From CALOCY01 sp942491975 (GTDB taxonomy: Bacteria > Bacteroidota > Bacteroidia > Bacteroidales > Prolixibacteraceae), in the NCBI GenBank assembly GCA_942491975.1, contig CALOCY010000004.1:558001-622000 (forward strand): a stretch of 64,000 nt of DNA, written 5' to 3'. A program made the position numbers and the translations under genes. Under the pieces are notes generated by a model. That model made no database searches. It had not been told where the DNA came from and saw only the letters and a list, made by a program, of their open reading frames with translations. This document shows positions 8,716 to 17,962 of this stretch, in pieces (position 1 is the first letter of the stretch; the number at the start of each line of letters is the position of its first letter).

Positions 8716-9390
8716 ATGGAAAAAAGGTTGATTCAATATTTGGAAGGTTTTATTACGGATGAACGTAAAGTTTTATTTGATCAGGTGTTGGGTATGAGGA
8801 CAAGATACCTGACAGTTGTTTTAGAAGATATTTATCAGTCTCAGAATGCCAGTGCTGTTTTGCGGACAAGCGATTGTTTTGGTATTCAGGATGTACACAT
8901 TATAGAAAATCGGAATGAATTTAAAGTGAATAACCAGGTGGTTATGGGGGCATCAAAATGGCTGACCCTGCATAAATACAATGAATATGAAAATAATGCC
9001 CTTGAAGCAATGCAACGGTTAAAGCAAAACGGGTACAGGGTGGTTGCCACAACACCTCATAGCAATGATGTTAATCTTGAAGATTTTGAGATAAGGAAAG
9101 GGAAGTGTGCACTTGTTTTTGGAACAGAGCTTACAGGTATTTCTGATATAGTGAGGGAAAATGCCGATGAGTTTTTAAAAATACCCATGTGTGGATTTAC
9201 CGAGAGTTTTAATATATCGGTGTGTGCAGCAATGGTTTTGCATCATTTATCGCTTAAACTGAGGAGAAGCAATATTCGTTGGCAATTGTCTGATGAGGAG
9301 AAAGAAAGCCTTCGTTTAGAGTGGTTGAGAAAAACATTGAAGAGGGCAGATCTTTTGGAGAAGGGCTTTTTCAGTAAAAAGAAAGTTTAA
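8716..9390 (+). CDS. trmH: SpoU/TrmH-family RNA 2'-O-methyltransferase (probably tRNA Gm18)
   Basis: The 224-residue protein has the SPOUT knot fold. Motif 1 is NASAVLRTSDCFG (about residues 42-54) with the conserved Arg, motif 2 ALVFGTELTGIS (about 131-142), and motif 3 TESFNISVCAAMVL (about 162-175), which form the SAM pocket. Length and the C-terminal extension fit TrmH, which methylates the 2'-OH of G18 in tRNA. It could instead be another SpoU-family rRNA methylase, since the target cannot be read directly. It lies between the HU terminator and a LytTR gene, each apparently separate. Confidence 0.82.
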   Translation: MEKRLIQYLEGFITDERKVLFDQVLGMRTRYLTVVLEDIYQSQNASAVLRTSDCFGIQDVHIIENRNEFKVNNQVVMGASKWLTLHKYNEYENNALEAMQRLKQNGYRVVATTPHSNDVNLEDFEIRKGKCALVFGTELTGISDIVRENADEFLKIPMCGFTESFNISVCAAMVLHHLSLKLRRSNIRWQLSDEEKESLRLEWLRKTLKRADLLEKGFFSKKKV

Positions 9391-9449
9391 AACCTGACCG
9401 GATTCATCGAATTTCTTATTAAATTTAGGTAGTGTAAACAGGAAACATT

Positions 9450-10157
9450 ATGAATTGCCTTATTATAGATGATGATAAACTTGTCCGGGTATTGTTTGAG
9501 AAATACCTGGATAAAATAGAATTTGTTAATAGCCATAAATCATTCAGTAGTGCGGTTGAAGCAATGCCATACCTTCAACAGGAGGGTGGAGCTGTAGATC
9601 TGATTTTTTTAGATATTGAGATGCCTGAGATGACGGGTGTGGAATTCATGAAGGCTTTTGGAGATCAGATGCCGCAGGTGATAATGGTCTCTTCTAAGGA
9701 GCGGTATGCAGTTAATGCCTTCGAATTCAGTGTGACAGATTACCTGTTGAAACCTGTCAGCTTTGCACGGTTCTATAAGGCAATAGAGAAAGCCCGGGGA
9801 GCTGCCCAGGTAGAAATTGCTTCCGATTTTCAGGAGTTCTTTATTAAACGGAACAGCGGGCTTGTACGGGTAAAGTTTGATGATATTATTTGGATTGAAG
9901 CACTGGAGAACTACATTGTTATCAATACATACGATAAAAAATTTACAGCACATCATACCCTTAAGGCGATTGTCGAAAAATTGCCCAAAGGCAGATTTTT
10001 TCGGATACACCGGTCGTATGTGGTAAATGGTGGTAAAATAGAGATGATCTCGGCCAACAGGATTGAGGTTCAGACAGAAAAAGAACGTGTGGAATTGCCA
10101 TTGGGAAAGTCATATAGGGATGATCTGCTGAATGGGATCAACGTACTTTCAAAATAG
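9450..10157 (+). CDS. LytTR-family response regulator
   Basis: The N-terminal receiver domain (1-120) has the acidic pocket IIDDD, the phosphoacceptor Asp55 in LIFLDIEMPEMTG and Lys101 in the LLKP motif. The C-terminal LytTR domain (about 135-232) has the characteristic IEALENYIVI and FFRIHRSYVVN segments that bind DNA. Usual partners are histidine kinases of the LytS/HisKA_7TM type, but none is next to it, so it is an orphan within the window. It ends 16 nt before the convergent DUF5686 gene. Confidence 0.9.
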   Translation: MNCLIIDDDKLVRVLFEKYLDKIEFVNSHKSFSSAVEAMPYLQQEGGAVDLIFLDIEMPEMTGVEFMKAFGDQMPQVIMVSSKERYAVNAFEFSVTDYLLKPVSFARFYKAIEKARGAAQVEIASDFQEFFIKRNSGLVRVKFDDIIWIEALENYIVINTYDKKFTAHHTLKAIVEKLPKGRFFRIHRSYVVNGGKIEMISANRIEVQTEKERVELPLGKSYRDDLLNGINVLSK

Positions 10158-10173
10158 AGAACGGCAATTTTAG

Positions 10174-12813
10174 TTAGTTGAGCGTTATACTAAATTTGAT
10201 TTTAGTAAAGGTGTGAGAAAAATTATTGAACCCGTTAACAAGTTCTGCATCAAACAGCAGGAAGATATTTTTTAATCCGTATCCCGCCTCCATGTAATTT
10301 GATAAGTGAGGCATACTGAGAAATTTGAGAGACAATTTCTCAGAGATAATGGTATTATTCAGTATCGGCAATCGTTTTAATAAGAAGCGGTCAGATTCCC
10401 AGTTTAAATGTCCTTCAATGTACCCTTCTCCTGTTGATGCTTCATAATAATTAAGTAGTCTGTAGGTGCCGTTGCTATTGCCCAGCATTACAGTGCGCGG
10501 GTTGGCTGAGAAGTGTTTGAAGTCGGCAAAATGCATATTCTTTGTATTTAGAAATTTTCCTGCCGACACAGCATACCATAAATGGTCATTAAAGCCGGTA
10601 TTAAACGCGTGGCGAATTCCTGCACTGATAAAATCATAATCGGCATCGGTATTAAATAGTCCGTTAATGGCTTTTTTATAATTGACAGAGAATGTGGGAT
10701 ATTTGCTTTCAGCCGGATACTTTGTGTGGTTTCTGATATAATATCTCCTTTTTGGGGTATAGCTTATTCCAAGGGCTATAGTAGCAGCCTTGCTTTGCAG
10801 GAGTTGAGCCTCTTCAACATTGGCCTGAGGTATATTGGGCGTATATGCCCTGTAGTCATAATCTATAATTTTGAAACCGGAATGATTATTTAATGGCATC
10901 CGGTTCGAAAATGTTGCTTTTGCCGATAAGTCAAGCCCGTTAAACAGTTCCATCTGGTGTTCTATAGCAATAAAATCTTTTTTGTAGAATTTTTTGAGGT
11001 TTTTTTCAAAAAACAGTGAATAGATAGTATTGGGCATCGAATTCATGCCATGTGTTTCATTATAATCAACGGTATGGGTGCCTCCGCTTATCCGGACACC
11101 GGCATTTTTTAACCCATTGTATTTCCAGTATGCAGAGAGTATTGCATCGAAATGTTCACGTGAAAAGGCGTAGGCTAACCGGGGAGCAATAGAGAAATGA
11201 TGGCCTAATGTATCTTTTACGGTGTAAATGAAAGGAAGTTCGAGGCGGAATCCGTCAACAGTATTAAAAGAATACTCCACCAGGTCAATAACTCCGGGGA
11301 CTTTCAGCCTGCTGGTATGGTTTGCACTGTCTTCTTTATACGTGTATGTTTTTCCTGTGATCAGGTGTGTTAACTTAAACCTGCGTATCCGGTTTCTTAC
11401 AGAATCTTTGTATGCAGGGGAGTTAATATGTTCTACGATGGAGTCTTTTTTTGAGAAACTGACTATCTCGGGTGAGGTAAGGGGGATAGGCCGTATATCT
11501 GCCCAAAACAGGGAGTTGTTTTTTGTTGCGTTTTTTGAGACCTTTATCCGATCTTTTATTTCAAGTGGTTGGAGAGGTGCATTACCCTGGGATTCTTTTT
11601 CCATCAATCGCTGAAGTTTTTTCATATCCCTATTCGAGAGTTCCTCTTTATCGATCAGTTTATCGATCTCTTTTTTACGCTTTGGATTACTGTTCTGTCT
11701 GGAAGCATAAAGTTCCCGGCCTTCTCTCTCTATCTGGTCAACAACAATTTGTTCTTCGGCCATCTCCATCTTTTGCTGATCAATAACAGCGTGGTCAAGA
11801 TTGGGGTTGAGGGTTACGTTATATTTGCTGATTGATGCAACATATTGATAGTTAAGGGCAAATCCCAATCCCGAAAAATTAATATCAAAATCCAGGCTTA
11901 CCGGCATCCATGTGTTTTTATTGACGGGGGCATAAAGCTGTCGCATGGAGACATGTGCCATAGGAATCTCCAGTTGCAGGTCAGCAGAGTGTATATTCCA
12001 GAAAACTTCGGCAATATTCAGGTATCCGCTAAACAGATCTTTTCCTTTTCGCTTCGGGGTAACTTTAATTTTATTAATCAGGCGCCCCTGATCTTCAAAA
12101 ACACCTTCCAGTTTGAATGTGTATGCCTGGAAAGCTGTTTTGTCAAAGGGTGAAACAATACCGTATTCCGAAGCCTGGTACAGGTTGTTAGTGATCATCT
12201 CCATAGGCGATGTTTGATTGTCATCACCCGATGAACGCATGGCAACTACTTTCTGCTCCAGCTTATCCGGCAGCTCAAAGTGGACATTACTCAGGGTTTC
12301 CAGTACAAATTGCTTATTGCTTTCGACCCCTTGTTTTTTCAGCTTCTTTTTAAATATTCGGGGGATTTTCGTAATTACTCCCGAGCCTTTGAGGTATACC
12401 TGGCAATCGTATTGCGAGATCTGGTTTCTATAATAAGGAGCCATAGCAATGGCCCTGCGCATAACATAGTAAGCCGGATCTTCTCCGGATGCAAGTACTT
12501 TAATCTCTTTGATACGCATGTCTTGTGATTGCAGAACTACATCAAGATCAGCAAAATTGTTTTCTATGCGGACAGTTTTTTCTTTGGTACTGTACCCCAG
12601 GTATTGAAACAGGATATGATACTCCCCGGAGGGAAGCTTTAGCTGGTATTCCCCATTAATATTACTTGTTGTCCCTGTTTTCAGCTCGGGGATATAAATA
12701 TGGGCATAAGCAACAGGCTCCTGTTTTTCATTTACAACTGTTCCTTTAACTCCTTGTCCGTAAATCCAAACGGATGACAATAACAACAGGCAACCAATAA
12801 AATATTTCATCAT
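10174..12813 (-). CDS. outer-membrane DUF5686 protein with CarboxypepD_reg-like domain
   Basis: The 879-residue protein begins with a signal peptide (about 1-19), then a carboxypeptidase regulatory-like Ig domain (KGTVVNEKQEPVAYAHIYIP...YLGYSTKEK, about 22-95), and continues with a long DUF5686 region whose C-terminal 350 residues alternate aromatic/polar residues as in a beta barrel. It ends in the short strand FTKIKFSITLN, typical of an outer-membrane barrel. This architecture is common in Bacteroidota and resembles TonB-dependent transporters without a plug. Function is unknown. Segment 350-420 is charged and likely helical. It is monocistronic and divergent from nothing closer than the zinc-ribbon gene. 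Confidence 0.82.
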   Translation of the reverse strand: MMKYFIGCLLLLSSVWIYGQGVKGTVVNEKQEPVAYAHIYIPELKTGTTSNINGEYQLKLPSGEYHILFQYLGYSTKEKTVRIENNFADLDVVLQSQDMRIKEIKVLASGEDPAYYVMRRAIAMAPYYRNQISQYDCQVYLKGSGVITKIPRIFKKKLKKQGVESNKQFVLETLSNVHFELPDKLEQKVVAMRSSGDDNQTSPMEMITNNLYQASEYGIVSPFDKTAFQAYTFKLEGVFEDQGRLINKIKVTPKRKGKDLFSGYLNIAEVFWNIHSADLQLEIPMAHVSMRQLYAPVNKNTWMPVSLDFDINFSGLGFALNYQYVASISKYNVTLNPNLDHAVIDQQKMEMAEEQIVVDQIEREGRELYASRQNSNPKRKKEIDKLIDKEELSNRDMKKLQRLMEKESQGNAPLQPLEIKDRIKVSKNATKNNSLFWADIRPIPLTSPEIVSFSKKDSIVEHINSPAYKDSVRNRIRRFKLTHLITGKTYTYKEDSANHTSRLKVPGVIDLVEYSFNTVDGFRLELPFIYTVKDTLGHHFSIAPRLAYAFSREHFDAILSAYWKYNGLKNAGVRISGGTHTVDYNETHGMNSMPNTIYSLFFEKNLKKFYKKDFIAIEHQMELFNGLDLSAKATFSNRMPLNNHSGFKIIDYDYRAYTPNIPQANVEEAQLLQSKAATIALGISYTPKRRYYIRNHTKYPAESKYPTFSVNYKKAINGLFNTDADYDFISAGIRHAFNTGFNDHLWYAVSAGKFLNTKNMHFADFKHFSANPRTVMLGNSNGTYRLLNYYEASTGEGYIEGHLNWESDRFLLKRLPILNNTIISEKLSLKFLSMPHLSNYMEAGYGLKNIFLLFDAELVNGFNNFSHTFTKIKFSITLN

Positions 12814-12927
12814 AAGTTTATGTTATAATAAATTTATTGATTGCGAATATAACCGTTCTGTTTCGGAAAAAAATTTAAAAAATGCGATGAAACGTTAAAT
12901 CATCGCAATAGTATCTTCAAAGGTAAG

Positions 12928-13170
12928 TTACCCTCCAAATAGAAAATCAACGACATTGCCTAAAGTGCTGGTCGTTCCTTTGTAAAATTCGGTATACATG
13001 CACCGGGAGCAGGTAATGGCGGTGAATTTTTTGTTTTGCACATCGAAAAACTTGGACAGGCCTCCGCCTGTTGTCCTTATTTCATCTACCTCGTAATGGG
13101 TATTGCCACACTTGGGGCACACATAACTTCTCTTACCGGAATTGTTTTGATTACGGGTATCTCCAAACAT
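12928..13170 (-). CDS. small zinc-ribbon protein (COG3478-like)
   Basis: The 80-residue protein has two CxxC knuckles, YVCPKCGN (about residues 16-23) and ITCSRCMYTEFY (about 53-64), spaced as in the predicted nucleic-acid-binding zinc-ribbon family COG3478. The GGLSKFFDVQNKKF middle and the C-terminal LGNVVDFLFGG are typical of that family too. The role is not known. It lies alone between the phosphopantetheinyl transferase and DUF5686 genes, all on the minus strand. Confidence 0.75.
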   Translation of the reverse strand: MFGDTRNQNNSGKRSYVCPKCGNTHYEVDEIRTTGGGLSKFFDVQNKKFTAITCSRCMYTEFYKGTTSTLGNVVDFLFGG

Positions 13171-13223
13171 ATTGTATTGCTTTTTTTGATTGGTATTTGA
13201 AATAACTGTTTTGTTACATCCAA

Positions 13224-13862
13224 TTAATAAAAAGTATAAGCAATCATCTGATTTTCGAAAATAAAATAAAAGAGTTGTATCGAATGGCGTTTTTTACTGT
13301 GGTTGATATAAGTGCAGTTAATGATACCCGAACTGGCCGGTTCTCCATTCAAATGAATGTGGAGATGTTTTGCAAAATCAATGTTATTATAAGGCATTGC
13401 TTTAAACAATGCCTCTTTGGCACACCAATGCAGTATAAATTTTAGTTGTTTATTCCCGGTCAGACAGTTTTTCCATTCCCGGTCAGACAAAAAACGCTGT
13501 GCTACTTTTTCAATGTCCCGTGCTAACGATTCGGTATCAATACCCGGTTGTTTTTCAGTATTTGAGATGAGTACAACAGCCAATTCCCGCGAGTGTGATA
13601 TGCTGATTTTGGCACTATTGTCTTTCACAAACGGCTGACCATCAATGGTTTTTCCCACAACAATTTTTTGCTTCATTACTTCTGTAACTAATATCCGGGA
13701 TGCCAGCCACTCTCTTTTTCGCTGACTGTTGGTGATTTGTGTGTATTCGGTAATTTCGTTTTCAGAAAAGGTAAAAAGCTGTTCCAGTTTATTCACCGGC
13801 TCTGTAATTTTCCATACACCAAGTATAAAATCCTGCACTCTCTTTTTTAAAACCAGTGGCAT
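13224..13862 (-). CDS. 4'-phosphopantetheinyl transferase (Sfp type)
   Basis: The enzyme moves phosphopantetheine from CoA to a serine of carrier proteins. Signatures are PGIDTE (Asp109, Glu111; Mg binding) and WCAKEALFK (146-154) with the catalytic Glu-Lys, plus the preceding ISISHS segment (87-91). At 212 residues it fits the Sfp/EntD-like group rather than the short AcpS. I place the start at the ATG 13860-13862, one base after the gldD stop, rather than the TTG at 13886 inside gldD. The near-contact with gldD suggests co-transcription. The partner carrier protein is not in the window. Confidence 0.85.
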   Translation of the reverse strand: MPLVLKKRVQDFILGVWKITEPVNKLEQLFTFSENEITEYTQITNSQRKREWLASRILVTEVMKQKIVVGKTIDGQPFVKDNSAKISISHSRELAVVLISNTEKQPGIDTESLARDIEKVAQRFLSDREWKNCLTGNKQLKFILHWCAKEALFKAMPYNNIDFAKHLHIHLNGEPASSGIINCTYINHSKKRHSIQLFYFIFENQMIAYTFY

Positions 13863-13863
13863 A

Positions 13864-14448
13864 CTATTTCCATTCAGTAGATTCAATCAATTGTATAATA
13901 TCTTCCTCAAGGAATCGGATCACGGGGCGCAGGGAGTCATAATTTGGCACTTCTCTGATATAGAGCGCCCCACGCAGAAAATGCCGGGTTGAGTCGGTAA
14001 GGTAAAACTGCATGGGGGAAGCAGCATTCCCTTTAATGCGGTATATGATACCATAAACCTTTTTTGCCGGGTTAAGATACAATTGCTCTTCAATAGAGCT
14101 GGCTTTTATGGTATGTTTGAACGTCAGGTCTCTCGACTCTTCGGTGTATTCTCCAAGGTTTCCATCTACATTTTTATATGAGATGTGTATTTCTGCTTTA
14201 TTCTCCGGGACTTTAATGTTTATCCAATGTGGCTCGGCAAAAGAACCGGTTTCGGCTACAGGAATTCCATACAAAGGAATCTCAAAATTGTATGGATGCT
14301 CTTCGTTCAGTGCAACGTATGCCTTTTCCGGGAAACTGATGCGGAAATAACCCCGTGGTTTTGGTGTGTGGTTTTTTTTGCATGCAGCAAAAAATAAACA
14401 AACAGAGAGTGCAAATACTATTTTAACGGATAAATTCATTGTGCGCAT
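13864..14448 (-). CDS. gldD: gliding-motility lipoprotein GldD
   Basis: The 194-residue lipoprotein has a signal sequence ending in the lipobox FFAAC (Cys about residue 23), then the family-typical PRGYFRISFPEKAY start of the mature part and the C-terminal LRPVIRFLEEDIIQLI segment. GldD is required for gliding and type IX secretion in Flavobacterium johnsoniae. It follows gldE by 33 nt on the same strand, the usual gldE-gldD order, and precedes a phosphopantetheinyl transferase. A second start four codons in (MNLSVK) is equally plausible. Its exact role in the machinery is not known. Confidence 0.9.
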   Translation of the reverse strand: MRTMNLSVKIVFALSVCLFFAACKKNHTPKPRGYFRISFPEKAYVALNEEHPYNFEIPLYGIPVAETGSFAEPHWINIKVPENKAEIHISYKNVDGNLGEYTEESRDLTFKHTIKASSIEEQLYLNPAKKVYGIIYRIKGNAASPMQFYLTDSTRHFLRGALYIREVPNYDSLRPVIRFLEEDIIQLIESTEWK

Positions 14449-14481
14449 TTATCTTTCAGGAACGAAATACCAGGAAAAAAA

Positions 14482-15801
14482 TTATAGTATCTCCAGTTTT
14501 ATTTGTTTGATTCTCCGGTTATCTACTGCTTCAATGAAAAAGACGAAATCATTGAATACTATTTTAGCCCCTTTAGCAGGTATTTCCCCTTCCAGTTCAA
14601 GAATAAGCCCGGCCAATGTATCGGCATCGCCTTTGATCTCATCGAAAATATTACTGTCGCGTTCAATGATTTTATAAAAGTCCTGTAACAGTGTTTTTCC
14701 ATTAAAAAGATAATGGTTATCATCAAGTTTTGTGTAATAGCTCTCTTCTTCATCAAACTCATCGCTGATCTCTCCAACAATCTCTTCGAGTATATCTTCT
14801 AACGTTACGATACCGGAAGTACCACCATATTCATCCACAACAATGGCCATGTGTACTTTTGCTTTTTGAAAATCTTCAAGCAGATCATCAATTTTTTTGG
14901 TCTCAGGCACATAAAATGGCGGACGTATGGTCGATTGCCACTTGAAACTTTGTCCTTTGTGAATATGTGGGAGCAGGTCTTTGATGTACAAAATCCCCCG
15001 TATATTATCAAATGAACCGGCATATACCGGGATGCGGGAGTAGCCCGAGCCATTGATGACATCCAGTACGTTGGGAAAATCATCTTTTAAATCCAGTGCA
15101 ACAACATCAACACGCGGACACATAATTTCGCTGACACTGATATTCCCAAATTTAATGATCCCCTCAAGTATCTCTTTGTCCTGCCTTAACTCATCATCAG
15201 AAGTAAGCTCCATCGCCTCTGATATTTCATCAATTGAAAGGTTGTTTTTGTGGGTTTTAAATTTTTTGTTGATGAAATAAGTGGAATTGACCAGCAAGTA
15301 GCTTATCGGATGAAATATCTTTTCTAAAACGAAAAGCGGAGTTGCCATGAAGAGGGCAAACTGCCTGGGTCTCTGAGCAGCATAAACCTTGGGGATAATT
15401 TCTCCAAAGAGTAAAAGGACACTGGTGATAAGTATAACCTGAAAAAGAAATCCCAACAACTGTGTTTGTGAAAAATTAAAAACAGCGTTGGTAATCCATG
15501 CCGAAAGAATTACAATACCTACGTTTACGAAATTGTTGGCAATCAAAATTGTTGCCAGTAATTTTTCGGGTACTTTTAAAAACTTCAGTATTAACTCGCT
15601 GTTGCGTGTCTTACTTTTTCTCAGCGAATCGAGGTTTTTCGGGCTCAATGAAAAAAAGGCTACTTCGGATCCTGATACCATAGCCGAAATGATCAATAGC
15701 AATGCGGTAATTCCGATTGCAAATATAACACCAAGTGTTAAAGGGTAAATCTCGATATTCCAACTAAGAGGGTCCGAAGCAGCGATACTATCTGTTTCCA
15801 A
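14482..15801 (-). CDS. gldE: GldE, CorC/HlyC-like membrane protein with CBS domains
   Basis: The 439-residue protein has a DUF21 membrane domain of four helices (about 20-185), a paired CBS domain (about 205-335, including VDVVALDLKDDFPNVLDVI and the VVDEYGGTSGIVTLEDILEEIVG motif) and a C-terminal CorC_HlyC domain. This is the layout of CorC/MpfA-type Mg2+ efflux proteins; next to gldD it is recognised as GldE, which supports GldD function in gliding. The start is a TTG at 15799-15801: an in-frame stop lies six codons upstream and the next Met lies inside the first helix. It begins 20 nt after ssb, so ssb-gldE-gldD looks like one operon. Confidence 0.9.
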   Translation of the reverse strand: METDSIAASDPLSWNIEIYPLTLGVIFAIGITALLLIISAMVSGSEVAFFSLSPKNLDSLRKSKTRNSELILKFLKVPEKLLATILIANNFVNVGIVILSAWITNAVFNFSQTQLLGFLFQVILITSVLLLFGEIIPKVYAAQRPRQFALFMATPLFVLEKIFHPISYLLVNSTYFINKKFKTHKNNLSIDEISEAMELTSDDELRQDKEILEGIIKFGNISVSEIMCPRVDVVALDLKDDFPNVLDVINGSGYSRIPVYAGSFDNIRGILYIKDLLPHIHKGQSFKWQSTIRPPFYVPETKKIDDLLEDFQKAKVHMAIVVDEYGGTSGIVTLEDILEEIVGEISDEFDEEESYYTKLDDNHYLFNGKTLLQDFYKIIERDSNIFDEIKGDADTLAGLILELEGEIPAKGAKIVFNDFVFFIEAVDNRRIKQIKLEIL

Positions 15802-15821
15802 AATATTAGAATTGAGTTAAT

Positions 15822-16271
15822 TTAAAATGGTAAATCATCCTCTTCTTCCTTCGGGAAACTCTCTTCCTTTGGAGCAGATGCAGGCATGCTTGATTGCATT
15901 TCAACTGCCTGTTTTGTGTCATTTCCGGAACCATTGGCATCGTCACGTTTTCCAAGCAACTGGATCGTATCGGCGTATATTTCAGTGATATAACGCTTAA
16001 CACCATCTTTGTCATCGTATGACCTGCTACGGATACGGCCTTCGATAAAAAGCTGGCGCCCTTTAACGATGTATTTTTCTGCCAGATTGGCCAATCCCCT
16101 CCAGGCAACAATGTTATGCCACTCCGTGGTGGTGATTTTTTCACCACTTTTTGATGTGTATGACTCACTGGTTGCTAAGGGGAAATTTGCAACGGCTACA
16201 CCCTGATCGAGGTGCCTGACTTCGGGATCTTTCCCTACATTTCCAACTAAAATTACTTTGTTTACTGACAT
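15822..16271 (-). CDS. ssb: single-stranded DNA-binding protein
   Basis: The 149-residue protein has the SSB OB fold (about 1-110: NKVILVGNVGKDPEVR, TEWHNIVAWRGLANLAEKYIVKG, RLF/EGRIRSRSYDDKDG), a low-complexity linker and the acidic tail DDLPF that binds replication partners. I start at ATG 16271 (MSVNKV), not at the upstream frame extension, because homologues begin here. It binds ssDNA in replication and repair as a tetramer. It heads ssb-gldE-gldD, an order conserved in Bacteroidota with mutY upstream. Confidence 0.95.
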   Translation of the reverse strand: MSVNKVILVGNVGKDPEVRHLDQGVAVANFPLATSESYTSKSGEKITTTEWHNIVAWRGLANLAEKYIVKGRQLFIEGRIRSRSYDDKDGVKRYITEIYADTIQLLGKRDDANGSGNDTKQAVEMQSSMPASAPKEESFPKEEEDDLPF

Positions 16272-16324
16272 TTTGTAATGTTTTATGGGGTTAAACAATT
16301 TTAACAGATTGTTAGTTTCGATAA

Positions 16325-16342
16325 CCCCGATAATTATCGGGG
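16325..16342. repeat. 18-bp perfect palindrome
   Basis: CCCCGATAATTATCGGGG lies between mutY and ssb. A shorter relative (CCCGATTTATCGGG) is at 47537-47550, suggesting a dispersed element rather than a local operator. It could also act as the mutY terminator stem, but no T run follows. Confidence 0.7.
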
Positions 16343-16484
16343 ATCGGAATCAGACATGAGACAAATATCCTTCTAATTAATAAACTATCCCACAGCAAAT
16401 AAATCTAACAGATCCATTAACTCAATTAAAAGCTTCAATTTACAAAAAAGTTCTTAGGAAAAAAAGAACTCCCGGTTTAATCGT

Positions 16485-17534
16485 CTAACCCATCTCATTT
16501 TTAATAAACCGGTCAATAAGCCTGGGAACAGCAAATTTATAAATATCTTTCTTTTTTATGCGCATACTTTCCGGAAGATAAACATCATCTGATGTTTTTA
16601 TTTTGAAAAACCGTGTGTGAAGCCTCTGGTGGCTCAATTGATGGACAATAATTCCTGATATTTTTTCAACAGTAATTTTTTTGTTGTTAAAAATACTTTT
16701 CCACGAAACCGATTGCATGAGTTGCTCCGGATCTGTATGTGTTATTGTCTCGATCAATGGAAATTCGTACATATTTTTCCAGATATCTTTATTTATGCGT
16801 TGTCTGATGAAGCACTCTCCATTATTTTCGATGTACAGGTAGTTTAAATACCTGTTGCGTTGGGTGGTGCTTTTTTGTTTTACGGGAATAAAGTCCGTCT
16901 TTTTTGTATTAAAAGCAATGCAACCATCAGAAAAGATGCATGTTGGGCAACTGGGATTTTTAGGGGTACAACAGGTGGCCCCGAATTCCATTACTGCCTG
17001 GTTATATGTGCCGGGATCATCCTTTTTTATCAATTCATTTGACAGCTCTTCAATGGTTTTTTTCCCTGTGGTAGTATCAATTGGGGTTTCTACTCCGAAA
17101 AATCTTGACAATACCCTGTATACATTGCCGTCAATAGCCGGATATGCCTGATTAAGTGCAATAGATGCAATTGCAGCAGCCGTATATGGCCCTATACCTT
17201 TTAGTTCTTTTATATCAGGGTAAGCTGAAGGAAAAACACCTTGGAATTCATGCATAATCTGTTTTGCCGCATGGTGAAGGTTTCGTGCCCTCGAATAGTA
17301 CCCTAATCCCTGCCATGCTTTTAAAACAGCATTTTCGGGAGCAGCAGCCAATGTTTTGATGTCAGGAAAAAGGTTTATGAACCTGATATAATAATCAGTT
17401 CCCTGATCGACACGGGTTTGCTGTAGAATAATTTCAGAGATCCATATTTTGTACGGATCGCTTGTCTTTCGCCAGGGAAGAACCCGCTTATTGTTGTCGT
17501 ACCAACAAATTATTTTTTGAGTAAATTCAATCAT
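16485..17534 (-). CDS. mutY: A/G-specific adenine DNA glycosylase
   Basis: MutY removes adenine mispaired with 8-oxoguanine. The 349-residue protein has the helix-hairpin-helix LKGIGPYTAAAIAS (about 111-124), the catalytic Glu34 in SEIILQQTRV, Asp135 in AIDGNVYR, the 4Fe-4S loop C189-x6-C196-x2-C199-x5-C205, and a C-terminal NUDIX-like recognition domain (about 225-349) with a QLSHQRLHTRFF segment. All key residues are present. It lies upstream of ssb on the same strand with a 213-nt gap, so it may be transcribed separately. It is divergent from the second HU gene. Confidence 0.95.
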   Translation of the reverse strand: MIEFTQKIICWYDNNKRVLPWRKTSDPYKIWISEIILQQTRVDQGTDYYIRFINLFPDIKTLAAAPENAVLKAWQGLGYYSRARNLHHAAKQIMHEFQGVFPSAYPDIKELKGIGPYTAAAIASIALNQAYPAIDGNVYRVLSRFFGVETPIDTTTGKKTIEELSNELIKKDDPGTYNQAVMEFGATCCTPKNPSCPTCIFSDGCIAFNTKKTDFIPVKQKSTTQRNRYLNYLYIENNGECFIRQRINKDIWKNMYEFPLIETITHTDPEQLMQSVSWKSIFNNKKITVEKISGIIVHQLSHQRLHTRFFKIKTSDDVYLPESMRIKKKDIYKFAVPRLIDRFIKNEMG

Positions 17535-17613
17535 TTGAGGACTAACAGTCTAATAATCTTTTAATAATTTCCAAAAATAATCTTTTTGTATTCTTTTATT
17601 TTCAGAAAAGTTT

Positions 17614-17621
17614 TATTTTTG
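17614..17621 (+). promoter_or_regulatory. putative -7 box of the second HU gene
   Basis: TATTTTTG matches TAnnTTTG and lies 49 nt before the ATG. The upstream sequence is T-rich but has no exact TTTG at the best distance. Confidence 0.45.
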
Positions 17622-17670
17622 CAGTCCGATCACATGAATATTAATTTGTTGAAAATTAAAATATTTAGAA

Positions 17671-17955
17671 ATGACAAAAGCAGATATCGTTAACGAAATC
17701 TCCAAGAACACAGGAATAGAAAAAGTAACAGTTCAGAGAACTGTGGAAGCGTTCATGGAAACCATAAGAGTATCACTAACAGAAGGTAAAAATGTATACC
17801 TTAGGGGTTTTGGCAGCTTTATAATTAAAGAGAGGGCAGAAAAAACCGCACGGAACATTTCTAAGAACACAACTATTATTATTCCTGCACATTATATTCC
17901 GGCTTTCAAGCCTGCAAAATCATTTGTTGCAAAAATTAAAAATAACGTAAAATAA
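17671..17955 (+). CDS. HU/IHF-family DNA-binding protein (divergent)
   Basis: The 94-residue protein keeps the HU fold: N-terminal helices, GFGSFIIKERAEKTARNI (about 48-65) and a basic tail. The arm reads ARNISKNTTIIIP in place of the usual RNPQTG, so the conserved intercalating proline is displaced. This makes it closer to Bacteroidota IHF-like proteins than to the canonical HU at 8356. It probably bends or organises DNA. It is followed 7 nt later by a 30-residue basic protein, so the two are likely co-transcribed. Confidence 0.88.
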   Translation: MTKADIVNEISKNTGIEKVTVQRTVEAFMETIRVSLTEGKNVYLRGFGSFIIKERAEKTARNISKNTTIIIPAHYIPAFKPAKSFVAKIKNNVK

Positions 17956-17962
17956 TTAAGCT

